A stretch of 64,000 bases of DNA from Pelagomonas calceolata (GCA_918797485.1 CAKKNE010000002.1:1392501-1456500); one strand, 5' to 3'; positions 27,085 through 37,767 are shown, counted from the stretch's first letter. The notes: generated by a model not told the origin, from the letters alone. Numbers and translations: made by a program.

Positions 27085-29497
27085 ATGGCGAGCTACTTCT
27101 TCGCCCGCAAGAAGAAGCGCCAGCCCGTGGTCGCTGATCCCAAACTCTGGTCGACGTCGAGCGTCGACGACGACAAGCCGTTCCACGCCGAACCTAAATC
27201 GGAAAGCGAGAAGCAGCAGCTCGTTTCAGCTTTAAAAGATCACTACGTCTTCTCGGCTTTGAGTACGAACGACATCCTCCAGGTCATCCACCGCATGCGC
27301 AAGAGGTCTTTTGCGAGCGGCACGGACATCTGCACCGAAGGTCAAACAGGAGACGAGTTCTTCGTCCTGGCTGCGGGAGAAGCTGACATCATCGTCAAGG
27401 GTGAGAAAGTCGGTGCTTACAAGCCGGGCCAGTCGTTTGGGGAGTTAGCTTTGCTGTATTCTTGCACTAGAGCAGCAACAATAAAGGCCACGTCGTCGTG
27501 CACGTGCTGGGCCGTCGATGCGGCTACATTTAGGAAGGTTGCTATTCGGTCGAAGCAGGGGGCTGCTCGTGGAAGATTAGACTTCCTGAAGAAGGTACCT
27601 CTATTGCAAGGGTTAGATAGCGGCACGCTACAGCGCGTCGCCGACGCCCTGAAGCGCGTCGAGTTCGCCGCCGGGTCGAAGATCGTGACCGAGGGCGAGC
27701 CGGGCGACGACTTTTATCTGATAGAAGATGGCGAAGTAAAATGCACCAAAAGAAATGGTTCTGAGGAGCAGCACCTGCTCACGTTGAAGCGGGGGGATTA
27801 TTTTGGCGAGATGGTGTCATGCGGCGTCCCTTTTCGCACGCGGCGACGGGCGTGCGGGCGCCTCGGGTCCGCGCCACGCCATCGCCGCGCCGCCGTCACC
27901 TTACATATCGCAGGCCCTCATGCTCGACGAGCCGCGCCACGCCACCGTGACTTCCACAAGACCGACGAAGTGCTTCGCCATCTCGTCCCACGACTTCTCG
28001 AGGTTGTTCGGCCCTCTACGCGACCTCATCCAGCAGCAGATGCGGATGAGGATCCTCAAATCAGTACCTTTGTTATCGCATTTGGACGACCACGTCCTCG
28101 ACAAGCTCGCCGACGCCATGCGCATCCAGCTGTTCGACGCGGGCAAGTACGTCATCAAGGAGGGCGACAAAGGGAGTAGATTTTATATAATAAACGCGGG
28201 CGCGGCCAAGGTCACAAAAACCATCAATGGTAGTGAGGAGGACGTCGGTGTCTTAAATGCCAACGAATTTTTTGGAGAACGCGCGTTGTTGAGCGCGGAG
28301 CCGCGGCAGGCGAACATCATCGCTACCGAAGCGCTGGAGTGCTTAGTACTGGATCGTGACTCGTTCAAGAGGTGGCTGGCCGACGTCGACGACGTGCGCC
28401 AGAAGAAGGCCGCGAGGGATGCGAGACGCGTCGCGGCTCGACCCAAAGCGCAGGATCTACAACGCTTACGAACATTGGGTACGGGTACCTTTGGTAGGGT
28501 ATCGTTAGTGGTCCATACCCCCACAAACAAAGTTTATGCCTTGAAAGCCATGCAGAAGTCCCAAATCGCCGAGACGCACCAGGAGCGCAACGTCCAGGCC
28601 GAGAAGGATTTGCTGCTGGAATGTGCGCATCCTTTTGTACTAGCATTGGTAGCGACGTACCAAGATGAACACCGATTATATATGTTGATGGAGATCATCC
28701 AGGGCGGGGAATTATGGTCTCTCATATATGAAAAAGTAGATGCGACTCGTTCGTTAAGAACTGGAGGCTGCGGCGCCTTCGAGCAGTCCAGTGCAAAATT
28801 TTTTGCGGGTTGCGTCATCGAGGCGTTTGCCCACATCCACGGGAAGTCCGTAGCGTACCGCGACCTGAAGCCCGAAAACTTATTACTAGATGAAAGGGGC
28901 TACGTGAAGGTCATCGACTTCGGCTTCGCGAAGCGCGTGCCTTTCACGGACGAGGGCGGGAATCGACAGGATCGTACCTATACTATTTGTGGTACTCCTG
29001 AGTACTTGGCTCCTGAGATTGTTAGGAGTGAGGGTCATACCACAGCAGTCGACTTGTGGGCGTTAGGGTGTTTGGTCTATGAGTTACTCGTCGGTCGCAC
29101 GCCTTTTGCCGATGATTCGCAATCCACAATCTTCCGAACGATCATGAGAAGCAAGAAAGTACTGGGCGAGTCGAAGACCTGGCCTCGCGGGTTTCCTTCG
29201 GAGGGCAAGGCTTTGGTCAAATCGCTATTGGATGACGCCCCTTCGTATCGGTTAGGTGCCGGGCGGGACGGCCTCGACAGTGTCAAGCGGCACGCGTTCT
29301 TCCGCGGCTTCGACTGGAAGTCGTTGGCTGATATGAGTCAGCGCGCCCCGTACGTGCCGCCCATCAAGAACGCGATGGACACGCGGAACTTCGACCCCTA
29401 CGACGAGCGCGACTCGTTGAAGCCGTTCCGCGGCGACCAGCGGACGTTCGGCGGCTGGTCGGAGATGGGGGCGGACTTCCCGCCGCAGAAGGTCTAG
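27085..29497 (+). CDS. cGMP-dependent protein kinase (PKG), one intron
   Basis: Exons 27085-27813 and 27914-29497 give 770 aa. Three cyclic-nucleotide-binding domains come first: CTEGQTGDEFFVLAAGEADI.. with FGELALLYSCTRAATI (~85-150), GEPGDDFYLIEDGEV with YFGEM (~205-243, completed after the intron by MLDEPRHATVT) and GDKGSRFYIINAGAAKV with FFGERALLSAEPRQANI (~320-385). The AGC kinase domain follows: GTGTFGRVSLV (~431), YALKAM, YRDLKPENLLL, DFGFAK and CGTPEYLAPE, and an AGC C-terminal tail ending NFDPYDE. Cyclic nucleotide binding is expected to relieve autoinhibition; whether cGMP or cAMP is preferred is not certain from reading alone. The intron splits the second binding domain inside the phosphate-binding cassette. 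Confidence 0.9.
27814..27913 (+). other. Intron in PKG gene, possible old introner
   Basis: 100-nt GT-AG intron at phase 0; removal joins YFGEM to ALMLDEPR. It contains CGCCACGCCATCGCCGCG, close to the introner core CCACGCCATCGACGCG, but the terminal repeats are not recognisable. Confidence 0.75.
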
Positions 29498-29612
29498 AGC
29501 TTGTGACGCTCGTAAGTTATGTTCTATACTACGACCTTCCGCATCGATGGCGTCGAGGCGTGACGACGCGCTCGCATCGCGCAGGGACGAGTCTTGAATC
29601 TTACGCGGCTCA

Positions 29613-31505
29613 TCAGATAGGCATCGGCAGCAGGCACATCCCGAACCCATTGTCGTGGCCTTCTGCCCGCGGATCCTGGACGAGCCGGTCGAGGCGCAGG
29701 CCGTCAGGTAAAGGTGACCCCCGTGAGATGGTGGGCGCCGCTTCACTCACGTCGTCGCGCCGCACGCGCGACACCAAGGACCGACAGCGGGACCCGCCGT
29801 CGCGCAGCAAAACGGCGGACCCGTCGGGCGATGTTAACGCGCAGCCCAAATGGAACTTCTCGTCCTTTTCCGGTATTTTAGAGGGACACGACCGCCAGCC
29901 CAACACATCAAAATCGAAGACCTCCGCGCCCACCAAAGAATCCAACAACACGGCGCCGTCGCAGGCGCAGACGTTGCGGAGCTCTTTGGGGATCGACGAG
30001 CACCCGACGACGATCCACGCCTTCGCGACGTCGTCCAAGACATATATCGTGAGAGCATTATTCAAGTCCTCTTCTTCCGCGACGGCCACGAGCGTCTCAC
30101 CTCTTGTTGTTCGCCTTCGTTCGAGCCACCTCATGGCCGCGTCCCTGCGCTCGCCCGAGTCGTCGACGGCGCCGGGCATGCGCGGCGGCTTGCCGATGTC
30201 AAAGGGGGTTGACCTCGCAAAGGGGTTGGCTTCATCTTCTGTCCTCATTTTCGCCGGCGCCGTCACGACTAGCAATTTAAGATTTTTGACCGGCCGCCAG
30301 GGCTTGAGCGAGGGCAATTTTTTACCAGTGACCGTAGAGACGACCCACTCCCTACAATCAGCTTTTTCCTTGGGTACGGTCGAGGCGGCCGCGGCGTTCA
30401 AGACGTTCAGGCCGTGCGCGCGACACGCCGTTTGGGCCACGACCAAGCCATATTGACTGGAAACGACGAACGTCCTCCTGAAGTTGAGTTGGTCGAGCTT
30501 GAAGCCCTCGTCGCAGCCCTGGATTATTGATGTGGAGCACTCTTCCGACGAAAATAGATCGACCGTCGACCACAATCCACTACAAGGGTCCCACCGGACG
30601 CCCTGGAGCGCGGGTAGCAAGTCCGCGAGCATGCCGCCGGCGTTGAACGGGTCCCTGCGCGTAGCTACGCCGAGCAACGTACCCTCCTTTTCGCGAATCC
30701 ACTGCATCGGGGCGTGGAGGCAGTCCGCGAGTAAATTAGATGCTTCCGAGAGCAGTTCCCGTCGCCCATCGACAATTTCATAAACGCGCGGTTGTCTAGT
30801 CAAAAGCTGCTTGTTCTTCAATCGCAACCTTAATGCCGCCAAATCCCCGGAGTCGTCCATCCGCAACGATCGCAACCGAATCTGGCACTGGTTCTCGTCC
30901 AACTGCGACACCGCGTGGTTCGCCAGCGCCTTCAGTTCGTCGCACGCGCCCCAGTACGTCGCGACGTCGACGACGATGACGACGCCCGTCCGCAAGGCGT
31001 CGAGCCGCGCGAGCCACGACGCCCGTATTGTTCGCAGGTCGTGGCCCCGTCTCATGGGGAGTAAGGAGGAGTCGCCCGGGCATAACGTGGCCTTGCCCGG
31101 TCTTGCCGTATCTGGCCTCGCATCTCTGAAGAACTCGCGACACAAGATGGCCGCCGCGGCCTCGACCAACGACGACTCGCCGCCTCGCGAGCGCCGGCCG
31201 CGCATGGCCACGCCCGTCGCGCCAAAGGAAGCTAACGATGCGGGATCCAAAAAAGCCAAGAAGCCCTGCTTCGACGCCGCCAGCGCCGCCGGTATCTTTC
31301 GCAGCGCCCCGGGCAGGCGGCAGTCTCTTGTAATGCGCGTGCACCACTCCTCGAAGCGAATCTCCGTCAATGTTTGGGGGTGCCCGATCTGGGGCGCTCG
31401 TAACATCGCGAGCACGGGGCGCGGGTTCCTTCTGATGGGTGTCGGGGCCTCGGATTTTGCTACTTGTTTCGGGGACGTGGGTTCCGTCTCCATGGGGTCG
31501 CCCAT
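29613..31505 (-). CDS. Hypothetical protein, 630 aa
   Basis: Unrecognised but a clear single long frame. N-terminal polar segment, then QTLTEIRFEEWCTRITRDCR, a possible globular region TGVVIVVDVATYWGACDELK, then EEWVVS-type and LTIYVLDDVAKAWIVVGCSS in the second half. No signal peptide, membrane helix or catalytic signature stands out. I take the ATG at 31505 because the upstream frame (open to ~31980) is low-complexity and overlaps the divergent promoter region containing a copy of the intergenic motif. Confidence 0.65.
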   Translation of the reverse strand: MGDPMETEPTSPKQVAKSEAPTPIRRNPRPVLAMLRAPQIGHPQTLTEIRFEEWCTRITRDCRLPGALRKIPAALAASKQGFLAFLDPASLASFGATGVAMRGRRSRGGESSLVEAAAAILCREFFRDARPDTARPGKATLCPGDSSLLPMRRGHDLRTIRASWLARLDALRTGVVIVVDVATYWGACDELKALANHAVSQLDENQCQIRLRSLRMDDSGDLAALRLRLKNKQLLTRQPRVYEIVDGRRELLSEASNLLADCLHAPMQWIREKEGTLLGVATRRDPFNAGGMLADLLPALQGVRWDPCSGLWSTVDLFSSEECSTSIIQGCDEGFKLDQLNFRRTFVVSSQYGLVVAQTACRAHGLNVLNAAAASTVPKEKADCREWVVSTVTGKKLPSLKPWRPVKNLKLLVVTAPAKMRTEDEANPFARSTPFDIGKPPRMPGAVDDSGERRDAAMRWLERRRTTRGETLVAVAEEEDLNNALTIYVLDDVAKAWIVVGCSSIPKELRNVCACDGAVLLDSLVGAEVFDFDVLGWRSCPSKIPEKDEKFHLGCALTSPDGSAVLLRDGGSRCRSLVSRVRRDDVSEAAPTISRGSPLPDGLRLDRLVQDPRAEGHDNGFGMCLLPMPI

Positions 31506-31708
31506 CGTCCTGCTCGTTCGTTTGCGACGGCTCTGCAGCAAGGGGGCTTGGTTGTGAAGCCGCGCGACGTCGGCGCGGCGTCGCGTTGGCTGGGCGGGTG
31601 GCACCGCGTATCTGCAGCAGTATGCAGCCCCGAAGGCAGTTCGGGAACACGCTGGAGCTGCGAAATCCGCGTTGTTGAGTCGCGATAATTCCGCGTTGCT
31701 AGCTGATT

Positions 31709-31720
31709 GTAACACACTAG
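31709..31720 (+). promoter_or_regulatory. Variant of the intergenic motif (GTAACACACTAG)
   Basis: One-base variant followed by CAAGC and a short A run, as in the exact copies; in the ~500-bp divergent gap between the unknown gene (31505) and the small basic-protein gene (32012). Confidence 0.45.
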
Positions 31721-32011
31721 CAAGCCTGCAAAAAGGGCTGGTACACCCGAGCGCTGCGTCGCAACGTGCCCTGCGGTTCCTTTTTAGATTGCTTCGTGGT
31801 GGCCGCCAGCCAACGGAAGCCAAAAAGTGAGCTATCAGGCCGTCTTCCGGCTGTATAGGACCAGCTCCCTCCCAGCGCTGTTGCGTACAGCTCGCTACGT
31901 GCGCCGCCGCGACGCATACGTTGCGCAGAGACGACGCAGCTCTCGCACGACGCCGCTGCCTGCACAGCTTGCACTCTAGCACAGCCTTGCGCGCCGCCGC
32001 CGCGGTGCACT

Positions 32012-32521
32012 ATGGCCGCCGGCGACCAGACCTGGGACCCGCAGCTCGAGGACAAGATGGTCCGCTGGACGGGCAAGTGGGCGGAGAAGGAGATCGACCG
32101 CGCGGCGCAGCGCCTGGGCGGCGACAAGCAATTTCGTAGGAAGAAGAAGGTCGAGAAATCAAAACCGCGCGAGGCCGGCGTGTACACGCACAAGGGCACG
32201 GCCGCGCGCATCGATGGTGTGGAGGCGCCGGCGCCGGCTTCGGCCAAGCGCACGCTCCCGGGCTTGGCACCGCCGGGCGGCCACGACGACTTCGACGCGC
32301 CGCAAATCGTCGCGCCGGAAGACGCGGTCTGCTCGTCGGACCGGGCGCGGCTCGCGGCCGAGCCCGTCGCCGCGGCGCCGCGGAGTCGACCGGCGCCCAT
32401 CGCCGACGCGGGCGGTTCGCGGCGACCGCCGCCCGCGAAGCGACGGAAGCCGAGCGAGGCGCCGCGGCGCGCGAACCCGTCCCTGCTTTCTTTCGCGGAG
32501 GACGAGGAGGATGGGTTGTGA
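32012..32521 (+). CDS. Small basic hypothetical protein, 169 aa
   Basis: Unrecognised. N-terminus QTWDPQLEDKMVRWTGKWAE is helical and Trp-rich, followed by a Lys/Arg cluster (FRRKKKVEKSKPRE), a disordered Ala/Pro/Arg middle with a second basic patch (PPAKRRKPSE) and an acidic end, NPSLLSFAEDEEDGL. The two basic patches would suit nuclear localisation (inference). Confidence 0.6.
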   Translation: MAAGDQTWDPQLEDKMVRWTGKWAEKEIDRAAQRLGGDKQFRRKKKVEKSKPREAGVYTHKGTAARIDGVEAPAPASAKRTLPGLAPPGGHDDFDAPQIVAPEDAVCSSDRARLAAEPVAAAPRSRPAPIADAGGSRRPPPAKRRKPSEAPRRANPSLLSFAEDEEDGL

Positions 32522-32560
32522 GTAAGAGTGTTTTTTGTGCGCTGTACGCGCTAGCGGCCT

Positions 32561-32572
32561 GTAAGACACTAG
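32561..32572 (+). promoter_or_regulatory. GTAAGACACTAG intergenic motif (exact core)
   Basis: Preceded by CGCTAGCGGCCT and followed by CATTTAGC and a CTCAAAAAG run. It lies in the tandem gap between the stop at 32521 and the cyclin-like start at 32726, 154 bp upstream of that ATG. Confidence 0.65.
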
Positions 32573-32725
32573 CATTTAGCCGGCGCCTCAAAAAGCGCAC
32601 GCAAAGGGTGGCTTAACAGTGGTCATCGACCCTCGCGTTGCAGTTTTGAAACCTACCCGCAGCGCTGCGACTCCGCAGCTGCAACGGAGTCAGATTTCCC
32701 ATCGCTGCACGGAGCAGATTTCAAG

Positions 32726-33886
32726 ATGGCCAACACCAACGACCCGGTGGCCAGCAACATATGGACGCGAGACGCCTGGCTGGAATATGAGCGCGACGTG
32801 GATGATATCGCGCGCCTCAGCAAGGGGCCGTCCTGCGTCGTTTATCTCCAGCGCCACGGCTACGCCAACGGCGACGACGTGCGCGCGTTTGGATCCGTCC
32901 TGCCCGCGGCCGCGCGGCAGGTGTCGGCGACGGTGCTCCGGGCGCGCCGCCTGTCGCCCGAGCTGAAGCGCATTCCCGAAGACCTCGTCGTGAGGCACGT
33001 GCTGCCCTATCTGTTTGAGGACGAACCGGTAGGGGAGAGCGCGGAGGACAGATATAACCAATTCAGGCGCATGAACCTAACCGAAGATTGCGTCGGTCGA
33101 TCACTGTCCTGTTATCTTGCGCTGCGCCGGGGCGACGCGTGGAGCCAGGGTGACGTACATCCTGGGTGGCCCAAATTCATCTTTGATATGGGGGCAGGAT
33201 ACGATCAAGGCATTCCCATCCACACCATCTGCATCATCAACATGCTCTGGTGGCAACTAAACCACGAAGGGGGCGACGCCGATGTGATGCTTCAAGCGGT
33301 CAAGCAGCAATATAATTTGGAGTCGTCGGAACACGCATCGCTCCTCCTCTGCGCGGGCGCGCTAAGCCTCTCGGTGGCTTTGCACGGCGATGATCCGGTC
33401 CAGGGGACCGGGCGGCCATTCACTGGCATCTTCGCGGCAGCGCAACCCCTCGACCTCAAGCGCGTCGAGGCCTTCATCGTCGCAAAGATCGGCTGGCGCT
33501 GCCTGCTCACGGCGCCGGATCACATCGTAGCGCATCTATTACAGTGTGGATCGACCTACGCGAATCTCACTGACGAGGAGGGAATGCTCGACGTACATGT
33601 CCGCAATGACTTGTGTAGGCGCTGTGCAAACGTATCTCGGATGCTGGCGTGCCAGGATTATTTCTTCTCGCTACCCCCAACGATAGTCGCCGCCAGCGTG
33701 CTCTACCACGTCCGCAAATCCCTTCTTACCGAGGAGACGGCGTGGAACCCCGGGCTCGAGCAGCTCTCGGGGTACGCTTCCGACTTGGTCAAAGACGTTG
33801 CCAACCTGCTCACCGACGTTGTTCCCGATCCTGCCCTCCCGGCGTGGCCGTGGATCCATATGGGAGACGCACACGACTCGGATTAG
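32726..33886 (+). CDS. Cyclin-like protein
   Basis: 386 aa. The central part reads as a cyclin fold: HASLLLCAGALSLSVALHGD corresponds to the cyclin-box helix that carries an Ala/Leu-rich 'LL..C..LS.K' pattern, and VEAFIVAKIGWRCLLTAPDH to the helix ending in 'LxWRLxxPTP' of A/B/D cyclins. A second cyclin half follows (YFFSLPPTIVAASVLYHVRK). A role as a CDK partner is likely but no specific class is evident, and the MRAIL-like groove motif is not obvious. N-terminal 100 residues are unassigned. Convergent with the MTO1 gene. Confidence 0.68.
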   Translation: MANTNDPVASNIWTRDAWLEYERDVDDIARLSKGPSCVVYLQRHGYANGDDVRAFGSVLPAAARQVSATVLRARRLSPELKRIPEDLVVRHVLPYLFEDEPVGESAEDRYNQFRRMNLTEDCVGRSLSCYLALRRGDAWSQGDVHPGWPKFIFDMGAGYDQGIPIHTICIINMLWWQLNHEGGDADVMLQAVKQQYNLESSEHASLLLCAGALSLSVALHGDDPVQGTGRPFTGIFAAAQPLDLKRVEAFIVAKIGWRCLLTAPDHIVAHLLQCGSTYANLTDEEGMLDVHVRNDLCRRCANVSRMLACQDYFFSLPPTIVAASVLYHVRKSLLTEETAWNPGLEQLSGYASDLVKDVANLLTDVVPDPALPAWPWIHMGDAHDSD

Positions 33887-33934
33887 GAGTATGACTGGAT
33901 GGGCGGCAGCGACACTGCATGTGATAAGTAACAA

Positions 33935-35959
33935 TCAATTTACGACGCGCTGCTTTCCGCGCGACGACACGTGCTGGTATAAATACACGAGCGACGCCGG
34001 CGTCAAGCCACTAATCGCGCCGGCCTCGGCGAACGTCCGCGGCCGCGCCGCGACGAGCTTTTCCCGTTCTTCAGCAGAGAGCGCGGGAAGATTTGCCTCG
34101 GAATAATCTAAATCGGCGGGGATTTTGGTAGCATCATGTTTCCGGTAGTTGTCCATGTCCCGCTTTTGCCTCGTGAGGTAGGCGGCGTACTTGCACTGGG
34201 CCGCGACGGTGTCCTCCGCGTCGGCCGCGACGTTCAAATCAACATTCTGCTCCGCACAGAACGCCTTGAGCTTGTCAAAGTCCGCGTGGGGCATGGCGAG
34301 TAACTCGGAAGCCGTCTTGTGCGGCCTTCGTTTCGCATCTCTCTCTGCTTCCGCCCCTTCCAGGAAGAACGCGCCCCAGGCCTCCGGCGCGAACCTCAAA
34401 CTGTCTAGATGTTGTACACCGTCATCTACTAATTTAGATCGTTCAAGGCACTTGTCTAGCCTGCCTGATTCCACCAAACCGACTTCCGCACCCTTCTCCG
34501 TTAACCGTAGATCCGCGTTGTCCGCCCGTAAGTGTAACCGATACTCCGCCCGACTGGTGAACATGCGGTAGGGCTCCATCGTGCCCCGCGTCACGAGATC
34601 GTCGACCAACACGCCGATATACCCCTGGTCACGACCGACAACAAAACGCCTCCTGTTCTCAAGAGGCAGGTCCCGATCCAAGGCGGATAACGCCGCGTTC
34701 GCGCCGGCCACAATACCTAGAGCTGCCGCTTCTTCGTAGCCCGTCGTGCCGCAGATCTGGCCCGCCAAGTGCAAACCTACGACATTCCTGACACCTAGAC
34801 CATGATCCAACGACCGAGGATCCACAAAATCATACTCCACATCGTACCCCGGCTGGACGATCTCCGCCCGCTCCAGCCCGACGATGGACCGCACGATTTT
34901 CTCCTGGACGTCGCGCGGCCACGCGCCCGACAGGCCGTTCGGGTATACTAAATCAGTCTCAAGACCTTCCGGCTCCAACCAGACCACGTGGGAATCCCTC
35001 TCGGAGAACCTTTCCACCTTCTTGTGGAGCGAGGGGCAGTACCGCGGCCCGACGCCGTCGGTCGTCGTTGGAGCTAGCGTATGAACGTAGTCTCGTACTA
35101 TATCATGGGTCTTCTGGTTCGTCGCCGTCCGGAAGCACTTGACCGTCTTTCTATCTTTTCTTTGGTCATTAAAGTAGGAGAAAGGTTGGGCTTCTTCGGA
35201 GGGCTGCTCGACACATTTGTCCCAGTCGATCGTTCGACCGTCGAGTCGAGGAGGCGTCCCCGTCTTCAGTCTCGATAAAGGCAAGGCCAAATCCACCTCG
35301 AGCGTCTTGGCCAGTCCACAGGAAGGCGGCTCCGTCGTCGCGGTATACGGATCGTCGCGGACGTAGCGCCCGGCCGGGAACGACTCGCTCCCGACAAAAA
35401 TCTTGCCCCTCAGAAACGTGCCCGTCGTGATGACCGCGGCCTTCGTCTCGAGTTCGCCCGCCGACGTCTGGACCGCGCGGACCTCTTCGTTATCGAAGAG
35501 GACGTCCTCGGCCGAGGCTTCCACAATACTCAAGTTCGGATAGTCTGATAGTTCATTCTGCATCCAGTCTTTATATAAATCACGGTCCGCCTGCGCCCGC
35601 GGCCCCCAGACCGCCGGCCCCTTCCTCCTATTAAGCATCCGGAAGTGAATCCCCGCCCAATCAATCCCGCGGCCCATGACTCCTCCGAGCGCGTCGACCT
35701 CCTTCACGAGGTGGCCCTTGCCGATGCCGCCAATCGACGGGTTGCAGGACATCTCGCCCACGGTATCCGCGTTCTGCGTTACCAGAGCAGTGCGTGCTCC
35801 TGCTCTTGCCGCCGCGGTCGCGGCCTCGCAGCCCGCGTGGCCGCCTCCAATAACTATGACGTCGTAGGCGGCGGCCGGGCGCGCCGTCGTGATGCCGCGC
35901 CTTGTCGTGGGCGCCACGAGGCCCGCGCCCCGCCGGGCGAGGAGGAGCAGCATCAGCAT
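33935..35959 (-). CDS. MTO1/GidA tRNA U34 carboxymethylaminomethyl modification enzyme
   Basis: FAD-dependent partner of MnmE/GTPBP3 that builds the cmnm5 or tm5 group on wobble uridine of organelle tRNAs. The Rossmann FAD site VIGGGHAGCEAATAAARAG (~31-50) is followed by signature CNPSIGGIGKGHLVKEVDALG, and by GTFLRGKIFVG, RLKTGTPPRLDGRTIDW and the C-terminal FTSRAEYRLHLRADNADLRL. 674 aa suits the family. The first ~28 residues (MLMLLLLARRGAGLVAP, then Thr/Arg-rich) look like an organelle-targeting peptide, consistent with a mitochondrial or plastid role (inference). Confidence 0.96.
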   Translation of the reverse strand: MLMLLLLARRGAGLVAPTTRRGITTARPAAAYDVIVIGGGHAGCEAATAAARAGARTALVTQNADTVGEMSCNPSIGGIGKGHLVKEVDALGGVMGRGIDWAGIHFRMLNRRKGPAVWGPRAQADRDLYKDWMQNELSDYPNLSIVEASAEDVLFDNEEVRAVQTSAGELETKAAVITTGTFLRGKIFVGSESFPAGRYVRDDPYTATTEPPSCGLAKTLEVDLALPLSRLKTGTPPRLDGRTIDWDKCVEQPSEEAQPFSYFNDQRKDRKTVKCFRTATNQKTHDIVRDYVHTLAPTTTDGVGPRYCPSLHKKVERFSERDSHVVWLEPEGLETDLVYPNGLSGAWPRDVQEKIVRSIVGLERAEIVQPGYDVEYDFVDPRSLDHGLGVRNVVGLHLAGQICGTTGYEEAAALGIVAGANAALSALDRDLPLENRRRFVVGRDQGYIGVLVDDLVTRGTMEPYRMFTSRAEYRLHLRADNADLRLTEKGAEVGLVESGRLDKCLERSKLVDDGVQHLDSLRFAPEAWGAFFLEGAEAERDAKRRPHKTASELLAMPHADFDKLKAFCAEQNVDLNVAADAEDTVAAQCKYAAYLTRQKRDMDNYRKHDATKIPADLDYSEANLPALSAEEREKLVAARPRTFAEAGAISGLTPASLVYLYQHVSSRGKQRVVN

Positions 35960-36110
35960 GCAGCCTCGCTCCCTCTTTTGTTAGCAGTCACAGGTGGTCC
36001 TTTCGATCGCTGGCGTTACTGGCAGCACTATGAGGTTCTCTTCCAGTTATTGCTGATCCCACAGAGCCCAGCGCTCGCCTGTTTCAGTCCAGACTCAGCT
36101 TCACACAGCC

Positions 36111-36123
36111 TATAGACACACTA
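36111..36123 (+). promoter_or_regulatory. Variant of the intergenic motif (TAGACACACTAG)
   Basis: Degenerate copy followed by CCTCAAAAAAAAA in the 467-bp divergent gap between MTO1 (35959) and the actin-bundling gene (36427). No other feature is seen in the gap. Confidence 0.4.
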
Positions 36124-36426
36124 GCCTCAAAAAAAAATCAAGAGTCCTCGCCACCAATCGCCACCAACGGTCGTCGACGCAGCCGTAGGCCAGGCTTTCA
36201 CCACCGCGCTCACTTCGACGACGTCGTCTTGGAGTCTGTTGCAAAATTGCCGAGGCGCTGCGTGCGCAAAGGAAGAGAAGAACACAGCCCCGCGCGGCCG
36301 CAGCGTCCCCACACCACGCAGGACGCCACCGCCGCGCTGCCCCCATCAAGAGCGGCGCCGCGCGCTGCGGTCCCCAACGAAATTTTCGCCCCCTCACTTT
36401 TTCGCCTCACGCGCCGCGCGCAGGCC

Positions 36427-37656
36427 ATGGCGGCCCTCACGGAAGCCACGGACAACGTCGTCGACGCCCCGGTGCCGCCGCTGTCGGACAAGAAGCGCGC
36501 CAGCGACGCCAGTGCACCGGCGGCCAAGCGCCCGAGCCTCGGGCCGAGCAGTGGCCCGTTACTGAAATTTACGCCCGAGGACCAAGCCTTGCTTGTGGAA
36601 TTGTGCAAGAAGCCCTTCGAAAGGCAAGCGAAGCACTTCATCAACGCCTTCTGGGACCGGAGTTCCACGAAACATAAGCCGTTCGGCGAGAATCAAGAAG
36701 AGTGCGAACGGATCTTTACTTGGTCCCATGAATTCGCCAAGCTCGACAAAGGCAAAAGAGGCAATGAACTCGATGAATTCGAGGCGCACCAGTTTCTGGA
36801 AAAGTGCGTCGGTGCATTAACGGTCCATGACATGCGAAGCGCCCTCAAAGCCATCGACATTGATTTTAATAGAATGATGTCCCTGACGGAATTCTTGATT
36901 TTCCACTACGCGTTGCAGGAGAAGGACTGGGTCTACCTCGTGAACTGGGCGCCTGGCATGTCTGTCGCGCAGCGGCGCTTGATCGAGGCCGCCCAGGCGC
37001 AGATGAGTGAAGCTAAGGAGAAGTTGGCTGTGTCGCGGGAGATGCTCGAGAAGTCGCAAGAATCTGCGGCTGTCGCAGCTAAGGAGCAAGAAAGTGCTCA
37101 GACGGAAGCTCAGCTGTCCGAGGCCGCGGCCGCGGAGTCGACGAAGGCGACGCAGGACCTAGAAGCGCAGGAGCAAGCTAAGAAAGATGAGTTGGCGAAG
37201 CAGGAGGCCATGGCTTGTGATGATACACTATCAGTCGTGAAGCGCTCTAGAGCTAAAGCCCAGGTGGCCATCCTGAAGAACGACAACGGCCAGTCGTTGC
37301 GAACGATGCGCATCACGCAGGGCGCTTGTGCAAGGAAGATGGCCAAGGCCGCGGCCAAAATGAAAGAGGCCGCGGCGAAGGCCGAAGCGTCCAAGCTGGA
37401 AGCGGAACAGGCCGCTCAATTAGCTTCGGAGGCGGTCGAGGCCGCCGACGCCGCCGTCCAGCAGACGACGCAGCAGCTCGAGGAGGCCAAGGCCGCCTGC
37501 GCCGAGGGCGGTTGTGAAGAAGGTACGTTCTGGTGGTTGGATCGGGAGTTCGAGGAGTCGATGAAGTACATGGGCCCCAAACAAAAAGCCAAGGCCCTCG
37601 AGGCGCGGACGGCGTCGCGGCGCAAGTCGGGTACTTATTCGCCGCAGCGGCCCTGA
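36427..37656 (+). CDS. Calcium-regulated actin-bundling protein (ABP-34 family)
   Basis: 409 aa. The N-terminal domain has KKPFERQAKHFINAFWDR (~61-78), matching the conserved PFxxQAxHFLNAYW of the Dictyostelium 34-kDa bundler. An EF-hand-like loop follows (IDIDFNRMMSLTEFLIFHYAL, ~140-160), then a long Ala/Glu/Lys coiled coil (~175-360) and the hallmark C-terminal GTFWWLDREFEESMKYMGPK. The family crosslinks actin filaments in a Ca2+-inhibited way in the cytosol. In the loop, several Ca2+ ligand positions deviate (IDIDFNRMMSLTE has no Gly/Asp at the central positions), so Ca2+ regulation here is doubtful. Start ATG at 36427. Confidence 0.88.
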   Translation: MAALTEATDNVVDAPVPPLSDKKRASDASAPAAKRPSLGPSSGPLLKFTPEDQALLVELCKKPFERQAKHFINAFWDRSSTKHKPFGENQEECERIFTWSHEFAKLDKGKRGNELDEFEAHQFLEKCVGALTVHDMRSALKAIDIDFNRMMSLTEFLIFHYALQEKDWVYLVNWAPGMSVAQRRLIEAAQAQMSEAKEKLAVSREMLEKSQESAAVAAKEQESAQTEAQLSEAAAAESTKATQDLEAQEQAKKDELAKQEAMACDDTLSVVKRSRAKAQVAILKNDNGQSLRTMRITQGACARKMAKAAAKMKEAAAKAEASKLEAEQAAQLASEAVEAADAAVQQTTQQLEEAKAACAEGGCEEGTFWWLDREFEESMKYMGPKQKAKALEARTASRRKSGTYSPQRP

Positions 37657-37767
37657 TTGGCGCACACGGCGCCCCCCCGCCCCTTGTCCTAACGACACTG
37701 CTGCTCGTTTGACTCCTCGGCTGTTGTCTGAGGACTCCAGACTCATTTCTGAGATCTGTTAGTAGGG

